From Nitrospirota bacterium (GTDB lineage Bacteria; Nitrospirota; Nitrospiria; 2-01-FULL-66-17), in the NCBI GenBank assembly GCA_040757335.1, contig JBFLXB010000010.1, positions 1-64,000 on the forward strand: 64,000 nucleotides of DNA, written 5' to 3'. Under the pieces are notes generated by a model. That model saw only the letters and a program-made list of their open reading frames with translations. It was not told where the DNA came from and did no database searches. Below, in pieces: positions 45,099 through 53,968 of this stretch (positions are counted from its first letter, which is position 1; every line of letters starts with the position of its first letter). The position numbers were made by a program, and so were the translations under genes.

Positions 45099-47042
45099 GT
45101 GGACAGCCGACTGAGCGTCCTGGACCATCCGTCCGATCGCCCGCGCGAACCGGGGCGACGTGTTGCATTGGCGGTGGGTCTGGTCCTGCTCGTCTTCGCC
45201 GCCCACGGCGGTTCGCTCGCCGGTGGATTTCGGTACGACGATCATCACGTCATCGTGGAGAACCCGGCGATTCGTTCGTGGACCGCCAGCACGCCGTCAG
45301 AGGGCGCCGGCTTCCGACCCGTCACCATGATGTCGTTTGCGATCAACCACGCGGTGTTCGGCGACGGACCGGTCTCGTACCTCGCCGTCAACCTCGGACT
45401 GTACGCGTGTTTGACGCTGATGGTGTTCGCCGTGGGAAGCCTGTTGCTGGGCAGCGTGGCTTGGGGGGCGGTTGCCGGAGCGATCTTTGCGGTCCATCCG
45501 GTCAACACGGAGTCGGTCAATTATATCTCCGCGCGGTTCTCGCTGTTGGCGGGCTTGTGGACCGTGATCTCTGTGTGGGGGTTCGTGAAGGCCGTAGACT
45601 CCGGGCGGGGGAGATGGCTCGCCGTGGCGCTCGGGGCATTCGTGCTCGCACTGCTGAGCAAGGAGTCGGCGTTGGCCGTCGTGATCCCGTTGGCGGCCTA
45701 TGCGTTCGTCCTGCCAAGCGGATTGCTCGCTGACGCGCGTCGCGGACAGGTTCACCGTCGGCTGCTGGCGGTCGTCCCATTTGGAATCGTGGCGATCATC
45801 TACCTGGCGGCTCGGTCTTCCGTGGTTGGACAGGTGCCCGTGGAGCCGCACACGGCGGTCCATCCGGTCTGGACCTTTGTCGAAATCGTGTGGCGCTCGC
45901 TGAGCCTCTGGGTCTGGCCGTGGCCGCTCGGCACGGTGCACGAGCTGACGTTCGTCCAGCGCGCCGACATCGCCCTCGGCGCGCTGCTGGTCGCGGCTTC
46001 GGTGGCGTGGCTTGCGCTCGGCCTCGCGTGGTGGCGGCGCGCACCTCTGGCCGTGTGGCTGTCGATCTGGATCGTGTCGTCGTTCCTCATGCTGGCGCCG
46101 CTCCCGTGGATCACCACCAAGGCGTTGCTGATGGAGAACCGCATCCTCATGGCATCGGCCGGTCTGGCATGGCTCACGGCCCGCGGCGTTCAGCTCGCGT
46201 GGCGACGATGGGCGGATCGGTTGGGGGCTCGCTCCGCCGGGAGGACGACGGTCCTCGTCGCTGGGACCGCCCTGCTGGTCGTCGCGGTGCTGGTCGATCG
46301 GTCGCGGTCCGCGGTGTGGAGCGATGAGCGCCGGCTGTGGGCCGAGGTGGTGGAGCGAGCTCCGGACAACGCGTCGGCGTACGTGGAACTCGGTCGAGCC
46401 TATCGCGACCACGGGGAGCTGGACAAGGCGGAGGCGGTGTTGCGTCGCGCGGTGACGCAGCTTCCCGACTATCCGTTGGGATACTGGAATCTCAGCGCGG
46501 TCTACGCATCACAGGGGCGATACGACGAGGCCCGGCTGATGGTGATCCAGGGGATTGCCCGCGAGCCCGGGTTTTGGAAGGGTCACCACCTCTTGGGTGA
46601 AATCGAACTCAAGACGGGACGACTTCAGGATGCCGCCACCGCGTTTACGCGAGCGGTGGCACTCAATGCGTGCGACGTGGAGGCGCTGACCCGCCTGGCC
46701 GCGATCGCGTACCAGCAAGGCGACGCGACGGAAGCGAGGAGGCGATATCAGGACGCGGTGGCCTGCGATCCCGGCAACCGAGAGGCGCTGAACAGCCTCG
46801 CGGGGCTGGCGATCGCCCGCCGAGACTGGGAGGAAGCGCTCGCGTATGCGGACGCGGCGCTCCGCGCAGCCCCAGAGTTTCTCGAAGCGGAGTATCACCG
46901 TGCCGTGGCGTTGACCGGTCTCGGTCGCGGGGAGGCGGCGCGCGAAGCGCTTGAGCGCGTGTTGGCCCGTATGCCTGAAGAACCGCGGTACGCGGCGTAT
47001 CGCCAGGCGGTCGCGGATCTGCTCAACGCGAGCAGGCCCTGA
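45099..47042 (+). CDS. Polytopic membrane protein with C-terminal TPR repeats (TMTC-like, second copy)
   Basis: 647 residues from GTG 45099. Same plan as the 28.1-29.8 kb protein: GGFRYDDHHVIVENPAI replaces the WDD motif, then about ten hydrophobic segments with HPVNTESVNYISARFSLLAG. A longer TPR region (at least six units, for example ASAYVELGRAYRDHGELDKAE) makes up the last 230 residues. TTG 45021 would overlap the preceding gene, so GTG 45099 is chosen. A glycosyltransferase-like role is inference. Confidence 0.7.
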   Translation: MDSRLSVLDHPSDRPREPGRRVALAVGLVLLVFAAHGGSLAGGFRYDDHHVIVENPAIRSWTASTPSEGAGFRPVTMMSFAINHAVFGDGPVSYLAVNLGLYACLTLMVFAVGSLLLGSVAWGAVAGAIFAVHPVNTESVNYISARFSLLAGLWTVISVWGFVKAVDSGRGRWLAVALGAFVLALLSKESALAVVIPLAAYAFVLPSGLLADARRGQVHRRLLAVVPFGIVAIIYLAARSSVVGQVPVEPHTAVHPVWTFVEIVWRSLSLWVWPWPLGTVHELTFVQRADIALGALLVAASVAWLALGLAWWRRAPLAVWLSIWIVSSFLMLAPLPWITTKALLMENRILMASAGLAWLTARGVQLAWRRWADRLGARSAGRTTVLVAGTALLVVAVLVDRSRSAVWSDERRLWAEVVERAPDNASAYVELGRAYRDHGELDKAEAVLRRAVTQLPDYPLGYWNLSAVYASQGRYDEARLMVIQGIAREPGFWKGHHLLGEIELKTGRLQDAATAFTRAVALNACDVEALTRLAAIAYQQGDATEARRRYQDAVACDPGNREALNSLAGLAIARRDWEEALAYADAALRAAPEFLEAEYHRAVALTGLGRGEAAREALERVLARMPEEPRYAAYRQAVADLLNASRP

Positions 47043-47061
47043 TCACGAGCCGCGCGTCGGA

Positions 47062-48225
47062 TCAGGCGGGCTTTCGCATGGCGTCGATCAGAATTTGCGC
47101 GACCTCGGCCCGGGAAAACTCCGGGGGCGGCATGACGCCGGTGCTCAACATCTCTCGGACCTTGGTACCGGACAGGGCGACGTGATTGGCCGCGTCGTGG
47201 GGACACGTTTTCGCGGACGCCATGCTGCCGCACGTCTTGCAGTAGAACGTGTTGTCGAAAAATAACGGGGTGATGCCCAACTCACCGTCCTTGAACTCGG
47301 CAAAGATATGGTGCGCGTCGAACGAGCCGTAGAAGTTGCCGACGCCGGCGTGATCGCGCCCGACGATAAAGTGCGTACACCCCCAATTTTTCCGCACGAT
47401 GGCGTGAAAGATGGCTTCCCGCGGTCCCGCGTATCGCATCGCGGCCGGGAGCAGGCCGAGCAGGGTCCGGTTCTTGGGGTAATAGTTAGCCAGTAAGGCC
47501 TGGTAACAGCGCATTCGTACGTCTGCCGGAATGTCGTCCGACTTGGTTTCGCCGACCAAGGGATGGATAAAGAGCCCGTCCACGATTTCGAGCGCGCACT
47601 TCTGGATGTACTCGTGCGCGCGGTGAATAGGGTTGCGGGTCTGAAAGCCCACCACGGTCTTCCAGCCTCGTTCGGCGAAGGCCTTTCTGGCGTGGGCGGG
47701 GTCGAGACGATACTCGTGAAAATCCGGGTGAACCTGCCGCCGCAACACATCGACCTTCCCGCCCAGCAGCACCTCGCCGCGTCGGAACAAGTAGTCCACC
47801 CCGGGGTGTTTGCGGTCCTCGGTGCGGTAAATCGCGCGCGCCGCGTGGGCCTTGTCGCGCTGATACCGCTCTTCGAGGTGCAGAATCGCGGCCACCGCTC
47901 CCGACTCGTCCACCAGCGAGAGGTCGCGGCCGTCTCGGAGCGAACTCGCCTGGTCCTGATCAACCGCCAGGATGATGGGGAGACTCCACGGCAAGCCGTT
48001 GGCCAGATGCATGCTGTCGCGCACGCTCTCATAGTCCTTCCGCCCCATAAAGCCCTCGATCGGGCTGTACGCCCCGACCGCGATGAGATCGAGGTCCGAT
48101 CGCTCGCGCGCGTTGAGCGTCACCTTGGGCAACTCGCCGGCGCGACGTTCGAGCTCGGCTCGCTGGTCGGGGGGGACCATTCGGTTGATGAGGACCCCAC
48201 CGTGGGGGATGGACAGCGTGGACAT
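47062..48225 (-). CDS. sat: Sulfate adenylyltransferase (ATP sulfurylase, Sat type)
   Basis: 387 residues from ATG 48225, preceded by AAGGAG. Catalytic QTRNPIHRAHEYIQ (QxRNP and HxxH), VGRDHAGVGNFYG, and a zinc-binding FYCKTCGSMASAKTCPH near the C-terminus, common in Sat of sulfate reducers and archaea. It makes APS from sulfate and ATP. The upstream frame (28 more residues) lies over a terminator and is rejected. It sits downstream of cysH and the sulfite reductase on the same strand. Confidence 0.94.
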   Translation of the reverse strand: MSTLSIPHGGVLINRMVPPDQRAELERRAGELPKVTLNARERSDLDLIAVGAYSPIEGFMGRKDYESVRDSMHLANGLPWSLPIILAVDQDQASSLRDGRDLSLVDESGAVAAILHLEERYQRDKAHAARAIYRTEDRKHPGVDYLFRRGEVLLGGKVDVLRRQVHPDFHEYRLDPAHARKAFAERGWKTVVGFQTRNPIHRAHEYIQKCALEIVDGLFIHPLVGETKSDDIPADVRMRCYQALLANYYPKNRTLLGLLPAAMRYAGPREAIFHAIVRKNWGCTHFIVGRDHAGVGNFYGSFDAHHIFAEFKDGELGITPLFFDNTFYCKTCGSMASAKTCPHDAANHVALSGTKVREMLSTGVMPPPEFSRAEVAQILIDAMRKPA

Positions 48226-48281
48226 GTTCGGCAGCTCCTTTACTTCCAATTGACGAGCGAAATGGATGATGGCCAAAAGAG

Positions 48282-48305
48282 AGGGGCGTTCCAGGGAACG
48301 CCCCT
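48282..48305 (-). terminator. Hairpin terminator between the sulfite reductase gene and sat (minus strand)
   Basis: Arms AGGGGCGTTC and GAACGCCCCT (10 bp) with a 4-base loop. Read on the minus strand it is followed by CTCTTTTGG. It lies 21 bp beyond the sulfite reductase stop and 57 bp before the sat start, so sat may have its own promoter or be attenuated. Confidence 0.65.
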
Positions 48306-48326
48306 TCACGCGGACATCGTTGAATG

Positions 48327-50762
48327 CTATGACGCTTTATTTTCGATCACGAGCTTGTAGTGGTCCCCTTCCTGCTCCATCGAGATGACGCGATACCCGT
48401 CGGATCTCACGCTGCGCGGGACGTTTTCAGCGGGTTCCCCCGCGTCCAGCAGGACCTCGAGGATCTGAAGGGGGTCCATCTCCTCGAGCTGCAGTTTGGT
48501 CTTCACATAATTCATGGGGCACGCCACGCCCAACAGGTTCATCTTAATGACCGGGGCCGCAACCGGTTGAGGCGTCGGCGCGGCCGACACGGCGGGCCCT
48601 GCATTCAGTTGCGGTGTCCCCTGCGCCACTTTGAGCGAGGCGTCGATCTTCGCGAACGCCTGCCGACAGGCGTCGGCGAGCGCCTTGGCGTCGCGGACAA
48701 ACGCTTTCGCGTCATCGAGTGTGAGGTGCGACTTGATCGTCTGGCTCCGCCGCATGGCCGCGTCGTACGCCTCGCGCGGCACCACGCCCTTGTCCACCAT
48801 CCGTTCCGCGAACTCTTTGAGCACGAGTTCGTTGCTGGTCGGCTCGATGGCCTGGGTGACCAACAGGCCCTTGGCCGCGGCCACGATGCCCAGTTCAGCC
48901 CGCATCACGGCGTCCACCGGCTTGTGTTTCTCGATCAGGACGCCGGCGTGGGCGAGTTCGTACTTGGCGTCTTCCAGGTGTTGTTCCACCATGTTGATGA
49001 CGCCGCCCGCGCACTCGCCCGCCCCGGCCTCGTCCAAGGAGAAGGGTTCGTACGCGCCGTAGTCCAGGTACTGGGCGGGCGCCTGGTCGTGGGCGGGAAG
49101 CGTGGTGTAGGGCTCCAGCGCTTTGACGATCGGAGCTTTGCCCACGCGGTCGGTAAACGCGGTGAACGATTCGCCTTGTTGGCGGTGTTCGCGGTAGTAG
49201 GCCAGCAAGGCGTCCACCACTTCCGGGATCCGCTTCGCCGGATACTTACCGGCCAGTTGACCGAACGCCACGCCCTGATCGGTCGACCGGCCGCCTAGGT
49301 GCAATTGATACGCCGGGATCAAGTGGCCTTCGATGCGATGCCCCAGGCCGTGAAAACCGATGGACGCGATGTGGTGCTGGGCGCAGGAGTTGGGGCAGCC
49401 GCTGATCTTGATGTCGACCCCCTTCAGGTCCTCGGCGAACGCGGACCCGCTGTGGGCCAGATGGTCGGTGAGCGCGCTGCCGACTCCCTTCGAGGAGGTG
49501 ATGCCCAATCCGCACGTATCGGCACCGGGGCACGTGATCACGTCACCCACGCGGTCCGCGCCCGGATTGCCGAGCCCCAATGCGGTGAGCGCGTCGTACA
49601 GGGCCGACAAGTCCGCGTCGGCGACCCATCGGAGCAGGAAGTTCTGCTGCACGGTGATGCGGATCGACCCGTGGGCGAATCGCTCCGTGACATCGGCCAG
49701 GCCCCGAAGCTGCGCGGTGGTGAGGTCTCCGATCGGAAGGGTGACGAGCGCAGTGGAATAGCCGGGCTGTTTCTGGGCCTTGACGTTGGTGGCGAGCCAG
49801 GCGTCGAACCTCGGCGTGCGGCTACCGTTCGTGTGTGTTCGCTTGGCGCCGTTGGTCGGAATCGGTTCCGGTGTCAGATCGAACGGTGCGAGCGTGGATG
49901 CTTCGCGACCCTCGCGAATGAACGCGTACTCCTCGGTGTACAGGGCGTAGAATTTCTCAAAGCCGATCTTCTCGATCAGGAACTTGATGCGCGCGAGGCT
50001 TCGGTTCTTGCGGTTTCCGTGTCGGTTGAACACGCGCAACACCGCCTCGCAGCGCGGGCGCAGCTCGTCGGCCGGGACCCATTCCTCAAGCAGGTAGGGC
50101 TTTTTGGGGCTCGGTCCCAGACCCCCGCCCACGGTGAGGCGGAACCCGGTCTCGGTGCGGCCGTTGACCACCCGGTTCACGGCCAGCACCCCGAAGTCGT
50201 GAATCCCGGTCAGGGCGCAATCGCTGGCGCACCCGGAAAACGCGATCTTGAACTTTCGGGGCAAGTTTTCGCACACCGGGTTGCGCAAGAAGTGATACGC
50301 CACGCCCTTGGCGTACGGTGTGACGTCGACCACTTCGCCCTGGCAGACCCCGGCGTAGGGGCAGGCGGTGACGTTGCGAACCGTGTTGCCGCACGCTTCG
50401 CGGGTGGTGAGCCCCACCTCGGCCAACTGCCGCATGATGGCGGCCGTATACTCCAGCTTGACGAAATGGAGCTGGATGTCCTGCCGAGTGGTCAGATGTG
50501 CGATCCCGCGGGAGTAGCGATCGCCGATGTCGGCTACGCGACGAAGCTGGTCCGCGTTCATCCCCCCGAACGGGATCTTGATCCGGACCATCTGCACGCC
50601 GTCTTGCCGTTGGCCGTAGATGCCGTGTTGGAGCCGAAAGCGCCGGAAGACCTCGGGGTGGATCTCGCCGCGCAGGAATCGCTGCGCCTCGCGCTCGTAG
50701 TTGGCGATTTCTTCCTCGATCTCCTGGGGGATGGTTTGAGTGGCGACGGCCGTCGGTGTCAT
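48327..50762 (-). CDS. Sulfite reductase (siroheme) fused to HEPN-like and TusA-like domains
   Basis: 811 residues. Both ferredoxin-like/siroheme halves are present, and each has a full cysteine set: C134-x5-C140, C178-x3-C182 and C411-x5-C417, C456-x3-C460. The second matches the spacing of E. coli CysI (38 residues between pairs). Residues about 590-706 resemble a HEPN bundle (LEDAKYELAHAGVLI, with RSQTIKSH near its end). Residues 740-808 form a TusA-like domain (NLLGVACPMNYVKTKLQL, Cys748). It probably reduces sulfite to sulfide, with the TusA-like cysteine as a possible sulfur acceptor. Operon: cysH, then this gene, then sat. Confidence 0.85.
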   Translation of the reverse strand: MTPTAVATQTIPQEIEEEIANYEREAQRFLRGEIHPEVFRRFRLQHGIYGQRQDGVQMVRIKIPFGGMNADQLRRVADIGDRYSRGIAHLTTRQDIQLHFVKLEYTAAIMRQLAEVGLTTREACGNTVRNVTACPYAGVCQGEVVDVTPYAKGVAYHFLRNPVCENLPRKFKIAFSGCASDCALTGIHDFGVLAVNRVVNGRTETGFRLTVGGGLGPSPKKPYLLEEWVPADELRPRCEAVLRVFNRHGNRKNRSLARIKFLIEKIGFEKFYALYTEEYAFIREGREASTLAPFDLTPEPIPTNGAKRTHTNGSRTPRFDAWLATNVKAQKQPGYSTALVTLPIGDLTTAQLRGLADVTERFAHGSIRITVQQNFLLRWVADADLSALYDALTALGLGNPGADRVGDVITCPGADTCGLGITSSKGVGSALTDHLAHSGSAFAEDLKGVDIKISGCPNSCAQHHIASIGFHGLGHRIEGHLIPAYQLHLGGRSTDQGVAFGQLAGKYPAKRIPEVVDALLAYYREHRQQGESFTAFTDRVGKAPIVKALEPYTTLPAHDQAPAQYLDYGAYEPFSLDEAGAGECAGGVINMVEQHLEDAKYELAHAGVLIEKHKPVDAVMRAELGIVAAAKGLLVTQAIEPTSNELVLKEFAERMVDKGVVPREAYDAAMRRSQTIKSHLTLDDAKAFVRDAKALADACRQAFAKIDASLKVAQGTPQLNAGPAVSAAPTPQPVAAPVIKMNLLGVACPMNYVKTKLQLEEMDPLQILEVLLDAGEPAENVPRSVRSDGYRVISMEQEGDHYKLVIENKAS

Positions 50763-50786
50763 GACGTGCTCCTTACCGTGAACGCG

Positions 50787-51533
50787 TTAGCGCGCGACCT
50801 TCGTGCTCGCATGCGTGTGCAATCCGCATTCTTTGTGCTCAGGGGACTCCCACCACCAGCGTCCAGCCCGGATGTCCTCGCCCGGTTTGATTGCTCGGGT
50901 ACAGGGCGCGCATCCGATGCTGGGGAATCCCTCGTCGTGCAGCTTGTTGTACGGCACCTTGTGGGCCTTGATATAATCCCAGACCTGCGATTCTGACCAG
51001 TGGATCAACGGGTTGATTTTGGCGATCCCGCGGTGCGCGGCGTCGTGTTCGACCATCGGCGTGTCGGATCGGGTCACGGCCTGGGCGCTTCGCAGCCCGG
51101 TGATCCACGCCTGCAAACCGGACAACGCGCGATTTAACGGCTCGACCTTCCGCACCCCGCAGCACTCCTTGCGGTTCTCGATGCTCTGATAGAACAAATT
51201 GACCCCTTTGCTGCGAACCATCTTCTCGACCGCGTCCGCTTGAGGAAAATAGGCCTCGATCGAAATGCCGTAGCGGTCGCGAACCGCGTCCATGACCTCG
51301 TATGTTTCCGAATGCAGGCGGCCCGTATCCAGGCAGAAGACCCGGGGAGAAGGATGCAGCTTGCGCAGCATGTCCACCAAGACGACGTCTTCGGCCCCGA
51401 AGCTGCAGGCCAGCGCCACCTGTCCCTGAAACGTGTCGAGCGCCCACTTGAGCACGGCCTCGGGCGGTTGGGTGGTGAACCGCTGATTGATCGTTTGAAG
51501 TTGTTCCTGGCTGTGGCTGGCAGTGGTCGTCAT
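50787..51533 (-). CDS. cysH: Adenylyl-sulfate (APS) reductase, CysH family
   Basis: 248 residues. Tandem cysteines Cys124-Cys125 (KECCGVRKVEPL) and Cys208/Cys211 (GCAPC) form the 4Fe-4S site that marks bacterial APS reductases rather than PAPS reductases. The catalytic cysteine is Cys236 in ECGLH. It reduces APS to sulfite with thioredoxin. ATG 51533 follows GAGGAGCTGA. First gene of the sulfate-assimilation run; 24 bases separate it from the sulfite reductase gene. Confidence 0.93.
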   Translation of the reverse strand: MTTTASHSQEQLQTINQRFTTQPPEAVLKWALDTFQGQVALACSFGAEDVVLVDMLRKLHPSPRVFCLDTGRLHSETYEVMDAVRDRYGISIEAYFPQADAVEKMVRSKGVNLFYQSIENRKECCGVRKVEPLNRALSGLQAWITGLRSAQAVTRSDTPMVEHDAAHRGIAKINPLIHWSESQVWDYIKAHKVPYNKLHDEGFPSIGCAPCTRAIKPGEDIRAGRWWWESPEHKECGLHTHASTKVAR

Positions 51534-51669
51534 GATCGAGTCAGCTCCTCTTCATAAGTGCTTAAGAAAGGTAAGATTCCCGCTCGAAGCTCGGACTGTT
51601 CAGAGCCCAGACGGTCCAACCCCTCTGAATTACTCAGGATTTAGATACTATAGGGAGGGACAATGGAGC

Positions 51670-53091
51670 ATGTCAAGGTATTTCCTGGGAAGCGGGCTTT
51701 CCGGGCGCCTTGTCAGAATTCGGTCCGATTTGTTATCGTTACGGTCAGAGTGTCCCGCCCAGATTCTGCGTGAGATAGAGTTGCCCTGGTATTCGATATT
51801 CGCCATCCTGGCCCTGGTCTTGGCCAACGGGTTTTTCGCAGCCGCGGAGATCGCCATCCTCACGGTCCGGAAGGGCCGGATCTTGCAACTGGTCGAGGCC
51901 GGAAAACATCGGGCCAAAGATGTACAACGGCTTCAGGCCGATCCCGAGCGCTTTCTAGCCACCATTCAAATCGGCATCACGGTGATCAGCGCCCTGACCG
52001 GTGCGGTGGGCGGCGTCACCGCGATCGAGAACCTGAAACCCTATCTCGAAGGCATCCCGAATCCCGTGCTCCGAAGCGCCAGCGAGGGCATCGCGCTCAC
52101 CATCGTGGTCGTCTCCATCTCCTATCTCTCGCTCGTCTTCGGGGAACTAGTCCCGAAGTCCCTGGCCCTGCGGTATCCCGAGCACATCGCCCTCTGGGTC
52201 GCCTGGCCGATCGACGCGCTGGCGCGACTGTCCTCGGCGGCGGTCAAAATTCTCACGTGGTCGAGCCGGCTCATCTTGAGACCGTTGGGCGCTCCGTCGC
52301 GACCGGCGTTTATGCCCGAGGAGGAGATCAAGAGCCTCTTATTACAGGGCCGTGAATCCGGCGTAATCGATTCGACCGAACAGGAGTTGATCCACTCGGT
52401 CTTCGAGTTCGCGGACATTTCGGTCAAGGAAGTCATGATCCCTGCCCCGCGGATCCACGCGATCAAGCTGGATACACCGCTCGACGCGGTCTTGGCCGAC
52501 ATTGTCGAGAACAAGTTCTCCCGGTATCCGGTCTACCGCGAGGAACTCAACGACATCTGCGGCGTCGTGTACACCAAAGACATTCTGGATGCCATGGTGC
52601 GGCGCTTGCCCATCGACATCAAGGCCCTCATGCACCCGGCCTACTTTGTGCCCGAGAGCATGAAGGTGAGCCACCTCCTCAAGGAGATGCAGCGACGCCA
52701 CGCTCAGATGGCCATCGTGGTCAATGAATACGGCGCGGTCGAGGGCGTGGTGACCATGGAGGATTTGATCGAGGAGATCGTGGGCGAGATCAGGGACGAA
52801 TACGATCTCGAGGAACGGGCGGTGGAGCGCATGAAGGACGGCTCCTTGGTGGTGGACGCGTCGCTGTCGGTCCGCGATCTCAAGGAAGAGTACGGCCTCC
52901 CCATTCCCGAATCCCCGCTCTACGAGACTTTGGGCGGGTTCGTGATGGCCCAGTTGCAGAACATCCCGCGAAGCGGAGCCATCACACACTACAATCAGCT
53001 CAAATTTACGATCGTGGACATGGAAGGCCGGCGAATCATGAAGGTGAAAATAGAAAAGGTTCCAGGTTACGACAAGACGGCAGTGTCGTAG
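51670..53091 (+). CDS. CNNM/CorC family membrane protein (DUF21-CBS-CorC_HlyC)
   Basis: 473 residues from ATG 51670, chosen for the AGGGAGGGA ribosome site; TTG 51781, just before the first membrane helix, is an alternative. Four-helix DUF21 domain (LANGFFAAAEIAILTVRKGR), then a CBS pair (SVKEVMIPAPRIHAIKL, VEGVVTMEDLIEEIVGE) and a C-terminal CorC_HlyC domain. Such proteins are linked to magnesium homeostasis or membrane protection. It is divergent from cysH, sharing a 136-bp intergenic region. Confidence 0.9.
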   Translation: MSRYFLGSGLSGRLVRIRSDLLSLRSECPAQILREIELPWYSIFAILALVLANGFFAAAEIAILTVRKGRILQLVEAGKHRAKDVQRLQADPERFLATIQIGITVISALTGAVGGVTAIENLKPYLEGIPNPVLRSASEGIALTIVVVSISYLSLVFGELVPKSLALRYPEHIALWVAWPIDALARLSSAAVKILTWSSRLILRPLGAPSRPAFMPEEEIKSLLLQGRESGVIDSTEQELIHSVFEFADISVKEVMIPAPRIHAIKLDTPLDAVLADIVENKFSRYPVYREELNDICGVVYTKDILDAMVRRLPIDIKALMHPAYFVPESMKVSHLLKEMQRRHAQMAIVVNEYGAVEGVVTMEDLIEEIVGEIRDEYDLEERAVERMKDGSLVVDASLSVRDLKEEYGLPIPESPLYETLGGFVMAQLQNIPRSGAITHYNQLKFTIVDMEGRRIMKVKIEKVPGYDKTAVS

Positions 53092-53102
53092 TTTTCTCTC
53101 GT

Positions 53103-53966
53103 TTATCTCGTTCCAATCGTTTCCCTTACAAACTCCTGATATCTCCGTCGTAGCGCCAGCGTAACAGGACCGGGCTGTCCGGACCCTATGAGACGTCCGT
53201 CCACCCGCGTAACCGGCAGCACTTCCATTCCGGTACTCGTCAGAAACACCTCGTCGCCCTCCCGCAGCGACTCCGGCGAGATGGAGCTTTCCTCGGTGAC
53301 GAAGCCGTCGCGGCGGGCCAGATCCAGCACCACCTCGCGGGTGATGCCTTGAAGGATGCCGTCGGAAAGGGGAGGCGTCCGAAGGCGTCCGTCCTCCACG
53401 CAGAAGATATTGCTGACTGTTCCCTCGGCGACGAATCCTGATCCGGTACAGAGCACGGCCTCATCTGCGCCCTGTTCGGTGGCTTCGCGTTTGGCCTGGA
53501 CGTGGGCCATGAGGCTGAGCGATTTGACGTGCGGCGCCAAGGCTGCAGGCCGCAGGCGGCTCTCGTTCAGGACTACGATCGAGGCGCCGGACGTGTACAA
53601 CCGCTCTGGGTAACCGGAGAACGGCTGTTCCACGGCCACCAGGGCCGGATCAACGGCCTCACTCGGCTCCCATCCCGGAGACACGCCGCGGGTCAGCGTG
53701 GTACGGACCAGGGCGTGCAGGGGCTCGTTGCGGTCGATCAACTCGCGGATGAGCCGAGCCAACGTCGGCGGATCGGGGAGGGGGGTGATGCCCAGCGCGC
53801 GGGCTCCGTTGAGCAGGCGCGCGACGTGGCGTTCGAGCAGGAACGGTCGTCCCTCGTACACGCGGAGCGTATCGAACACCCCGTCGCCGTAGCGAAACCC
53901 GCGGTCGTGCACCGAGACGACCGCCTCGCTGTCGCGCACAAAGGTTCCGCCCACCAGGGCCCACAT
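53103..53966 (-). CDS. pabC: Aminotransferase class IV, aminodeoxychorismate lyase-like
   Basis: 287 residues. PLP lysine in APHVKSLSLMA, pattern FRYGDGVFDTLRVYEGRPFLLERH at the N-terminus, and EGTVSNIFCVEDG in the C-terminal half. Class IV also includes BCAT and D-alanine aminotransferase, but the gene starts two bases after a pabB-type gene, so release of pyruvate to give p-aminobenzoate for folate is the best call. Convergent with the CorC gene. Confidence 0.82.
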   Translation of the reverse strand: MWALVGGTFVRDSEAVVSVHDRGFRYGDGVFDTLRVYEGRPFLLERHVARLLNGARALGITPLPDPPTLARLIRELIDRNEPLHALVRTTLTRGVSPGWEPSEAVDPALVAVEQPFSGYPERLYTSGASIVVLNESRLRPAALAPHVKSLSLMAHVQAKREATEQGADEAVLCTGSGFVAEGTVSNIFCVEDGRLRTPPLSDGILQGITREVVLDLARRDGFVTEESSISPESLREGDEVFLTSTGMEVLPVTRVDGRLIGSGQPGPVTLALRRRYQEFVRETIGTR

Positions 53967-53968
53967 GC

